DNA from: Limnanthes douglasii subsp. nivea
Lineage: Eukaryota; Streptophyta; Magnoliopsida; Brassicales; Limnanthaceae
Assembly: GCA_036936605.1 (NCBI GenBank)
Contig: JAUPFV010000005.1
Coordinates: 50,860,742-50,924,741 of the forward strand
Length of the DNA stretch: 64,000 nt
Reading direction: 5' to 3'
In this document: piece by piece, positions 55,525-64,000 of the stretch
Position numbering within the stretch: position 1 is the first letter of the stretch
Layout: the number at the start of each line of letters is the position of its first letter
Notes under the pieces: model-generated
Database searches by the model: none
Told to the model about the DNA's origin: nothing
What the model saw: only the letters and a program-made list of their open reading frames with translations
Position numbers and translations under genes: made by a program

Positions 55525-56179
55525 CCCTTCACAGTTAAGCCGATCAAATTGTGCCAGTGTCCGGACTAAATTAAGCATCATCACTTTTGAAGATTATGTG
55601 AAAATAATTTATAATTATCTACCAATATTTGAAGTGCATGACTTTTCGTCAGAACTAGGATTGACAAACCGTAGGTATGAATATGTTAAAAGGGTTATGC
55701 TTGTAATCAATATATGGTCCCATTTCCAGTAACATCAGGAGTTTTCAAATTGGTTTTGTTGTCAGGAATTAAAAGTGGTGTTGATTTATAGGGTCCATAT
55801 AAAATCCTAATATGAAGGGCCCGACCAAGCTCTTTGCTTATTTGATTACTTTGGAAATAAGGCCTCTCGTGTTTGGACATCAGATGTCGATGTCAGACTA
55901 TGCTTGTCAGATCTCATAATTAATAATAGAGCTAGATTTTCCTCGGTATATTCAAGCTTGTAACTTTTCACATTCATTCATGTTATAATGATTAAAATGT
56001 AGGAAAACAAAGAGTAAACGATTAGTCTATATATATATATGAGATTTTTTTCACTACTCTTAACCTTTATATAAACCATTCAGAGAAAAAAAAACATATA
56101 TTTGGGCTCCGTATGATTTTGAAATGTAAAAAATGCATGGGAGTATAATGTAGATTGGACAGACTTGAGACCATTTCCA
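55525..56179. other. Spacer
   Basis: No gene is supported; a few gag-like words cannot be confirmed. Confidence 0.4.
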
Positions 56180-56730
56180 TCCCATGCAGATTAAGAGCCA
56201 CAATGGATAACTTTGTGGACATATTTTATGCATATCATAACTCTGATTCTATCCCGTAGTTTAAGTTTACATATGGGAATCACGACTATGTTATCGTTTG
56301 GTTTCTGATGTTCAGCACAACTTCTGCCTCCGCTCTACAAAATGAGATGGTGATACATACTGATATCCTTGATTAGAGAGTCCAGATACCTCTACATCTT
56401 GAACTAGTAATATGTTTTGATTTATTGGACCTCTGCCCCATTAATGGGACTTTAAACATTTAGAAAAATGAGTTAGGCTTCGATAATAAATATACACTTG
56501 TTTGACCCTTTCAATATAGATGAGGTTATGGAGGTTTCCTGATTTACTCTCACGAAAACCTTCTTTTTTTACTCTTTGAATGTTCCAGACCCATACAAAA
56601 TGGTGGATGACTTGCTCAATTCAGACAAACAATGAAAAATGCGTGCTATATTCATTAGTAGGAAATAAGATTCTGGCCACAAGAAAGTTTGACACCGAAC
56701 CAAAATTAGTTAGAAAAAATGAAAGTAAGG
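56180..56730 (+). pseudogene. Accessory gene copy d, decayed
   Basis: Plus strand: EMVIHTDILD-stop-RVQIPLHLELV aligns with EVVVYTEVLN-stop-GLWFPLDPEFV of copy a. DEVMEVS, then PYKMVDDLLNSDKQ-stop-KMRAIFIS align with the DLLE-x3-W-x3-F block. A GTAAGG donor at 56725 falls 23 codons after the motif. No exon 2 follows; sequence passes to Gypsy RT on the same strand, so the setting is rearranged. Confidence 0.5.
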
Positions 56731-56869
56731 GCTAGCTTATCTAGTCGTAGACAACTCTACTCCCAACTAACTTTCTAATTATTATTTCATGAGAAAACTT
56801 ATGTTATCATTGTCGAGGTCAAAAAACTCAGCTCGATTTCTCATATAAGGGAAGCATTATACATTGTCC

Positions 56870-57900
56870 AGACCGTAAAATTGGTTTTCATAAAAAAAAT
56901 GATATGTATGGATTTCACTGACCTCAATCGAGCTTCCCAAATAATTCATTTGCTGTCTCAAGAACTGACCAGTTAGCGGATGCCACTTTAGGGAATATGA
57001 TGTTATCATTCACGGGTGGCTACTTAGAATACAATAAAATTGAAGAACACATAGCCTTCATTACTGAGTGAGGTTTACATTTCTTACAAGGTAATGTCCT
57101 CCCGTTTAAATTATGCAGGTACAACATACCAATGCTTCACGAATAAATATATATATCTAACCAAATTAGGCGTAATGTATAAGAATATATTGATAATATA
57201 CTACTCATCACTAGAGAAGAACAGTTTTACATGTCACACTTAATCTAGAGATAACTTATCAAACTCTAAACAATAGTCTCAAACTTAACCTAGAGAAGTA
57301 TGTTTTCAGAGTTCACTATGTGCAGTTCTTAGGATATTTGGTCAGCAAAAAAATAATCAAGAAAACCCGAATCTATTAGAAAATCTAGCGACCAATGGAA
57401 CCACTATGAACTATTGAAGTGGTTCAAATCCGCATAGAAAGATTGAATGTCGTGGTTCAAATCCGCATAGAAAGATTGAATGTCGTAAACCGATTCATTT
57501 CTAGATCTTTTGATAAGTGCGTCCTATTTATTTAAGTACTCAAGGGAATCAGGCCAATAAACTGGATGCTAAAATGTGAGGGAGAATTCCAAAAAATCAA
57601 GGAGCACATGAGTTCCCTTGAAGTACTCACATGAACACACCTAGGTGACACTTTCTATCTATAGTTAGTGGTTTATGATCACGATATCAGTGTATCGTAA
57701 GTAAAATAATAAAGAGCCAACTGCCAAACCATTTACTATGTAAGTAATCCATACTTCTAATGTTATACGGGTTAGCACAGGTTCTGATGGTGACTGCTAG
57801 AAAGATGAGGCCATACTTCTAATGCTCTACAATTATAGTCCGCACATCTTCCTGTTAAGAAATATCCTCCAAAATCCCAAAATATCTGCTATATTGATGC
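56870..57900 (+). pseudogene. Gypsy reverse transcriptase (G6), decayed
   Basis: MDFTDLNRASQ (56905 region), then 'LSFTGGY..YNKIEEH' for motif A, 'GLHFLQGNVLPF' and 'NILLITREEQF' in shifting frames. The thumb reads VVQIRIERLNV twice because of a 33-bp duplication, then VNRFISRSFDKC. The YxDD motif is not preserved. Recognition rests on order and spacing as in G1. Confidence 0.68.
57419..57484. repeat. Perfect 33-bp tandem duplication in RT thumb
   Basis: 57419-57451 and 57452-57484 are identical. Being 11 codons long, the duplication keeps the frame. Confidence 0.9.
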
Positions 57901-57989
57901 GATAGTCCATATATTTTGATATCAAGTTCAAACAACAAACTATCATTGAAGCCCAGGCTCTACCATACTTCTTCACCTAGTTTCACGTT

Positions 57990-58340
57990 AAGAGGCTAAG
58001 CCCCTTGAAGGATAGTCCCACAAAATTATGGACAACCCATAGTGATGGAGACTCAAACAATCAAGGATCTGAAGCTACTATTCTACTTTTATCTCACTTA
58101 GGGGAACCTCTTAATCAATGCATTAAATTTGGACTCACTGTCTCAAATAATGAGACAAAATATGAAGCAATAATTGTAGGGTTGCAGCTCGCCCATATAT
58201 ATGGGGTACAATGTGTAAGAATTCTCACTAAATTACAATTGGTAGTCAATCATACTTTGAGACAAGTCAAAGTGTCAAAGCTAAAAATGATACCCTTATT
58301 ATATAACTTGCGAAATTATCGGTGGGTGCATTAAATTTTT
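57990..58340 (+). pseudogene. Gypsy RNase H (G6)
   Basis: An open frame 58005-58334 with LWTTHSDGDSNNQGSEATILL (Asp), FGLTVSNNETKYEAIIVGLQLA (Glu) and RILTKLQLVVNH, where the usual SDSQL Asp is changed to TKLQL. One of the catalytic acidic residues is therefore lost. Confidence 0.78.
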
Positions 58341-58559
58341 AACAAGTAAAATAAGAATATGTACTAAAAATAAAAATAAAATAGCTGATGCACTCACTTT
58401 TGCTGGAAGCTCCAAATCCAAACTATGGGTAGTTGTGCATGAAAAACCTGCCATGTTCCAATTAGTATCGTCTGAGCCCAATGAATCATCACAAGACTAT
58501 GTATATCTATAAGCCACCATATTGGAGAACTCCAATCACAGATTATCTTACATAAAAAA

Positions 58560-59750
58560 CACTATCAAATGACAAATCATATGTTAAAAGGGTCAAATGT
58601 GATATGTTCACCATGTGTTGTTCGATAACACTCTCTATTATCGAGGGTTGACCATATATTTTATTTTGTTCATGGACTTAGGAAAATTATACTTTGTACT
58701 CGAAATCAATGAAAAAGAAGGAGGCACCCACTGCGGGTATAAATCTTTCCATATGCGAATCCTATTATCTGAGTACTATTGGCCTACAATACATGCAGAT
58801 GCAAAGGTCTTTATGAAACTGCTAAGTTACATAAACATGATTGGAAAACTCAATTTATATCCTAAAAGTACTCATAAATTTGATAAACAAACTAGTTCCC
58901 TTTGACATTTGGGGTTTGGATATAGTGGGATCATTTCTAAAAGTGTTAGGGGGCAACGATACTTTATCGTGGTTGTAAACTATTTCTTCAATTGGGGAGG
59001 CAGAACCATTGGCCAGAATTCAAACATAAAAAGGTATACACTTTTTAAGAACTAATAATTTCTGCAGGTAAAGGGTACCCATGGTCTTAACCTCCGATAA
59101 CGGGGAACTATATAACGAGGAACTTGCCTTATTTTTCATAACCTAAAGTATTTGATAAAGAATTTTTATCTCGCTTCCACCCTCAATTAAATGAATAAGT
59201 TTTAGTTAAAAAGCGTATCATAATAGATGGGATATGCAACCTTTTCTTAGATTATACAAGGAAATAACATGACTTACTCAAAGAAATATTATGATCGTAC
59301 CGAACAACCCCGATCAAGCACAACAGGGGAAGCACCACTCCTCATAGTCTATGAAATGAATGCATGGTACCAAGATAAACAATTATACCTTTCTTCCAAA
59401 AACAAAAGTACAATAAAAGGACTAATGAGCATCGCTGAGAGGCCGAACTGGACCTAGTTGAGGAAAAACAGATCAAATCACACCTTAGAATGGAGCACTA
59501 CTAAATGCTAATGTACAATATGTATGGCTCTAAGATTCACTTTTGTGAATTACAAATAGGATAAAAGTTCATTAGAAGGGTCTTAATTCACACAAAAGGT
59601 AAAGGCTTTGGCAAGCTAGGGAAACACTGGGAGGGAGCCTACATCGTTACCCGCTAAGGTAAAACATAGTACTTATAAGATGATTTATGCGGATGGACAT
59701 CCTCTTCCCCACCTATGAAATGTGGAACATTTGAAATTAATTTTTCATAA
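58560..59750 (+). pseudogene. Gypsy integrase (G6), decayed
   Basis: NEKEGGTHCGYKSFHMRILLSEYYWPTIHADAK (58700-58810) is the zinc finger region. 'IWGLDIVGSF' and 'VVVNYFFNWGG' correspond to the core start, and 'LTSDNGELYNEELALFF' (59080) to the second Asp. 59269-59457 corresponds to the part after the catalytic Glu. KFIRRVLIHTKGKGFGKLGKHWEGAYIVTR (59570-59660) is the GPY/F end. Many stops. Confidence 0.72.
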
Positions 59751-62405
59751 GAGTTTATTCTTTTAAGTATATTTTACCTACGTTATTTAAGAACATTTTT
59801 ACATTTGTAAGTTTTTTGCTCTCTTATCGTATCTTTTTGTACTGTTGATGCGTTGTTTATTCTTCGGTGACGCATGTTGTTTTTAATGAGACATTCTATC
59901 ATAAATACATTTTGATGCCATATTAATTTTCATGCTGTTATATTTATGTATTTGAATGTTGAATGAACAACGAATTTGACCCATAATGTCAAAATATGTT
60001 AAGTGAACTGAGATTCATAACATCAGAATTGACTTCTGAGCCATTACATAATATTTTTCAAAGTAGCCTCTATACTAGAGAACCAAACATGAAATGAATT
60101 CCATGGCAACGCACCAGATATGTGAAATAAAACCTATTCCAAAACACCTCACTTGCAAAATGACCATAAGTGTTAAAACACATAATTTATGAAAAGACAA
60201 ATTCTGAATATGAGAGCCACGTGTATGGCCTCCAAGAAAATTTTCAGAGCTAAGCACGAACCTTTACATTCGGGATTGATGACCCTGAAAGAGGTTCGAC
60301 ATAATTATTATGTGAGATCACGGAAAATGAAACTAAGAACCACATCACTTTGTCTTTTTAATGAACTTACAATATTATAACATATATACAAAGTCAAAAT
60401 AAAATACTAACCCGAACAAATCAGAAGGTAGCCGAGAGATAAGATTTGTTCCAATTAAACGATCAGTACAAAATCTTTGTGTATACTAAACGAGAAACAT
60501 TCACATGTAGCAAGATGTATCCAATATACATAATTTACTATAGTAACGACATATCTATTGACACTAAAATGTTAATTATATTTCAAAAAAAGTGTGTAAA
60601 ACCCATACTTGGCATCAACACAATTAGCTTTGTTTCAAGTTATAATATTGAAGTAAAGTAATTTATAAAACACACCAAAGTAAAGAAATAACATTAGTCA
60701 ACCAAAGAAAATGTTGATTTTATATATAAACACATGCTTGCAAGCAATATATGTGTTTATTAAAAAAATTAATATAAAAAACAAGTAACAATATCGTTTG
60801 TATTCTCGACTTACGACTCCAAGGGATGGATGGATCATTCCTATAATATCTTACTACGTTACAAGTTATTTAGTGAGAAAACTCTCACCCTCTATGATGA
60901 CCGTATGTGGTATATTTCTTATATATCTTTAAAATTCTTACATGAATTAGTGGATAATTTTTCAACTTACATCTGCACCACTTTCACGTTACACCATCGT
61001 GGAAAACCCTGATGAACTTTTGTAAAGGACCGCTCGATGGCTACCACAAACTAATCATGAGGTATCAAATCCCAATAAAGACCTGAGTCTAAGTACGTTA
61101 GCGTGCTACATGACCTATATAAGTGACTCATCCATATTTCGTCCAAGGTGAATGAAAATTATTAGACAAATCACTTGTACTTCCCACAGATGGGCTCCTT
61201 GGAGTTTCCACTACTTAGCAACATATTTGGTAGAGCCATAAAAAACATGTTATATTTTTTTACTCCACAAACGGCTGATGCAAATTGCTCATCCAATTAA
61301 GAGATTATCTTCATTAGAGTATCAACTTTGGTCGATTGAAACATAATATGACATCAACACTAGAACATACAAATATAATATGCATATCCACAAATTGAAA
61401 CTTAATGGTAAATCCAACTCAATGCAAGTGATCATTTCATGGCTAGGCATCACATTCTCCTAGACTCCGGTGACAAAGATAAAGCCTCTTTTATCCTACT
61501 TCTCGGAATAAGAAATATATGTGACCAGATAAATAGTATAAGTTTATTTTTTGCGAATCCGTGACCAACTAATAATTATGATAATCAACAAATTTACATA
61601 ACAAAATGAAATTGGGCATAACTTGCGACCATAATCACGACTATCAATAATTTCCATCTATTTGGTAAAAGATGGTTAGGGGTTATCTCAAAAATTTGGA
61701 ATAAATCCAACAACACCATAAGAAACGTGCACTCCCGCATCAAGAACACAAATAAAAATCATGTCGTCAAACAGTACAACGACGTCTCCCATTTTGCGAG
61801 AAAACTAATCTTCACTGATCAATGGATGTCGTATAATGATCGAAAACTCTCAAATGATTATTGGTCGCTAATATCACATAGGTCGTGAACTAATTTCACC
61901 GAGATGAGAACATCAACATTCATCCGGATCTTCACCCTCAACGGTCGTTCGTCCATCATCGACGTCTCAGTATTTTAGGAACCATCTCCTTTCTACCGTC
62001 TCTTTAACCGAGTCGCTCAACATATGGTCGTCTTCTACACTGACATTTCATCTTCAGAAACCTTCGAAAGAAAAAAAACAGAAAACAATTTTGTTTTGTA
62101 AAAGAAAACTATAGTTTTGGAAATAAGAAAAAAATACAAAATAATGAAGCATTTCCAGTTATGATAATTTTTTTTACACTCACTATAATATATTTTTGAC
62201 TTCGAATAGTTTTTAACATAATAAATAGAGTACCAAATGAACTCTTTGGAATTACAATTTTTTTTATGGGAGGTAAATGGATCTAAAAAAAATTGACAAC
62301 AATAATTCAAAAATATTGACTCCGATCAAAATCTTTCCCAACCAATTACTCAGTACAAAAAATTCAAAACTTAAAACACCAAATTCTCATCCAAATTAAA
62401 CCACT
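59751..62405. other. Spacer without recognised gene
   Basis: Mixed AT-rich sequence with short open stretches that match nothing I recognise. The part from about 62040 to 62340 is A/T-rich sequence lying directly upstream of the PPR pseudogene. Confidence 0.5.
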
Positions 62406-63908
62406 GTGAAAATCCAATGCATGATTGTTGGGCCTGCCGTACCTTTTCAGTTCGGCAATTCATTTTCACATGAACTTTGGAAATTCTATTTGTGCTCCTC
62501 CCTCGTTTGTTTATACACGTACCCGCTTTTGCTAAAAGCTTGTGCCGGTATTTCGAAGCTGGGTTTAGGGAAATCAGTTCATGGGTCGTTTTGAAACTTG
62601 GATTTGATGACGATGGTCATGTGTTGAATACATCGGTGCATATGTTTTGCTGTTGTAGTGGTGGGATTGGATATGCAAGTAGGGTGTTTGATGAAATGCC
62701 TAAGACGAATTCTGTGGCGTGGAGTGGAGTGGTATGATTAGTGGGTATGTTAGGTGGGGGCGTTCAACTGATGCGGTTAATCTGTTTAGGAGAATGCAGA
62801 TGGAAGGTGTTTCCCCTGATGAGATTACCATGGTGTCTGTTCTTTCTGCTTGTACTGATTTGGGTGCACTTGAGCTTGGGAAGTGGGTTGAGTCTTATAT
62901 TGAGAAAGAAAAGGTAAATAACTCAGTGGAGCTATGTAAGTCCCTATTGACATGTTCTCGAAATGTGGTGATATCGATAAAGCTTTTAAATTGTTTAGAG
63001 AAGTGAAGGATAGAAATATTGTATCACGGACTTCTGTGATTGTTGGTTTAGCAATGCATGGCCGAGGTGTCAGAGGCTATTTCTTTCTTTGAGGAAATGA
63101 TACATGTTGGTATAGAACCTGATGGTTGAAAAAGGGAAGGAGTGTTTTGATTTGATGAGAAGGAAATTTGGGGTTGAGCCCAAAATTGAACACTATGGAT
63201 ACATGGTGGATTTGTTATGCAGCGGTGGACTGTTGAAGGTGGACAGTTGAAAGACGCATTGGAGTTTGTCCGGAAAATGCCTTTTGAGGCTAACCGTATC
63301 ATATGGCGGATGCTGATTAATGCTTGTCGCCTCCATGACGAACTCAAAGTTGGGGAGAATATTACAAAATCGTTAATATCTAGTGAGCCGAAACATGAGT
63401 CCAATTGCGTGCTGCTCTCTGGCATTTATGCAAAAATGTTTCAGTGGGATAAGAAAACCAAGATTCGGGAGATGATGGACAAAAGAGGGATGAAGAAAAT
63501 ACCTGGTAGCACTATGATTGAACTGAATTATATGGTTTACGAATTTGTGGCCGGAGATAAATCACATGCTCAGTGCCAAGAAATATACGAGATGGTTGAG
63601 GAGATGAGGAGAAAGATCAGAAAGGCTGGGTACGTCCCGGCTGCAACAGAGGTGACACTGGATATTGAGGACGAAAACAAAGAAGATGCACTAAATAGGC
63701 ACAGTGAGAAATTAGCAATTGCATTTGCCCTTTTGAATACACATCCTAAAACTCCTATTAGGATTACAAAGAATTTATGAGTCTGTGGAGATTGTCACTC
63801 CGCGACAAAATTCATCTGTAAAATGTATGAACGAGAGATTATAGTGAGGGATCGGAACCGATTTCACCATTTTAAGGATGGTTCCTGCTCTTGTGGAGAT
63901 CTCTGGTG
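62406..63908 (+). pseudogene. PPR-DYW pentatricopeptide repeat protein, broken
   Basis: Readable order, in shifting frames: TYPLLLKACAGISKLGLGKSVHGS, YASRVFDEMPKTNSVAWSG, MISGYVRWGRSTDAVNLFRRM, GVSPDEITMVSVLSACTDLGALELGKW, DMFSKCGDIDKAFKLF, KMPFEANRIIWRMLINACRLH. Next come the E/E+ region (IPGSTMIELN..VYEFVAGDKSH) and the DYW domain with HSEKLAIAFALL (HxE), [11 protein letters not shown] (CxxC) and a C-terminal CSCGDLW in place of DYW. DYW proteins edit C to U in organelle transcripts. Frameshifts occur near 62590, 62735, 62940 and 63060-63210, and a TGA at 63778-63780 splits the DYW domain. No introns, as usual for the family. Which gene it derives from is unknown. Confidence 0.85.
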
Positions 63909-64000
63909 ACATTTTACTTATGATATTTAACCTGTACTCTCCTATTTTGAAGCTTTAGGGGTGTTAGCCAGTGAAATTAAGGACCTTTTCGCCAATCTTC
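63909..64000 (+). other. Sequence downstream of PPR pseudogene
   Basis: 92 bases to the window edge; nothing further recognised. Confidence 0.5.

Larger units (their letters stand above)
56731..59750 (+). mobile_element. Very decayed Ty3/Gypsy element G6
   Basis: Order on the plus strand: RT, RNase H, integrase zinc finger, integrase core, GPY/F end. No LTR, gag or protease was recognised. The stop density is far higher than in G1-G3, which suggests an older insertion. Confidence 0.75.

Overview
This window reads as repeat-rich, gene-poor DNA from a flowering plant nuclear genome, probably a dicot. The only trace of an ordinary host gene is a broken PPR-DYW gene at the right edge. Most of the rest consists of nested and decayed transposable elements: Ty3/Gypsy copies of the Tat type, Ty1/Copia, an L1-type LINE, hAT and Mutator-type foldback elements. 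These lie in AT-rich spacer with minisatellites. The species cannot be named from the sequence.

Layout: 1-4625 is a minus-strand Gypsy copy (G1) cut by the left edge, with its 5' LTR and primer binding site. 5838-15002 may be a decayed hAT element. It holds an 89-bp minisatellite, a long palindrome carrying snRNA-type promoter motifs, and a complete LINE (8172-14025) with a perfect 17-bp target duplication. 15713-19973 is a plus-strand Gypsy copy (G2) lacking its 5' part and its RNase H core. 20178-30311 is a Gypsy element (G3) with both LTRs, on the minus strand. It carries a second, oppositely oriented gene between integrase and 3' LTR. 32440-37400 is an old copy with the same layout (G4). 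37470-39330 is a TTF/DUF4371 (hAT-related) pseudogene split by an 821-bp hAT-type element. 39910-40727 is a Mutator-type foldback element with another inserted in it. 41690-44400 and 48332-51685 are minus-strand Copia remnants (C1, C2). 51686-53165 is a plus-strand Gypsy 5' LTR and primer site followed by another copy of the antisense gene (G5). 55390-55524 is a short Copia-like LTR. 56180-59750 is a very decayed plus-strand Gypsy (G6) preceded by a fourth copy of the accessory gene. 62406-63908 is the PPR-DYW pseudogene.

The most interesting signal is a family of four accessory gene copies (a 21002-23823 +, b 32440-36030 +, c 52204-53165 -, d 56180-56730 +). They share a motif of the form DLLE-x3-W-x3-F-x-F-x-S-G. 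In three of the four settings the gene runs antisense to the retrotransposon that carries it. Each copy has a GT splice-donor-like site 20-24 codons after the shared F-x-S-G motif. In copy a, removing a 106-bp GT-AG segment joins two separate open frames exactly in frame. This suggests a spliced gene on the antisense strand of a retrotransposon, where an intron would survive retrotransposition because the sense genomic RNA cannot splice it. Antisense extra ORFs are known in Tat-lineage elements; I do not know of a description of this intron. All copies seen here are broken, so activity would have to come from relatives elsewhere in the genome.
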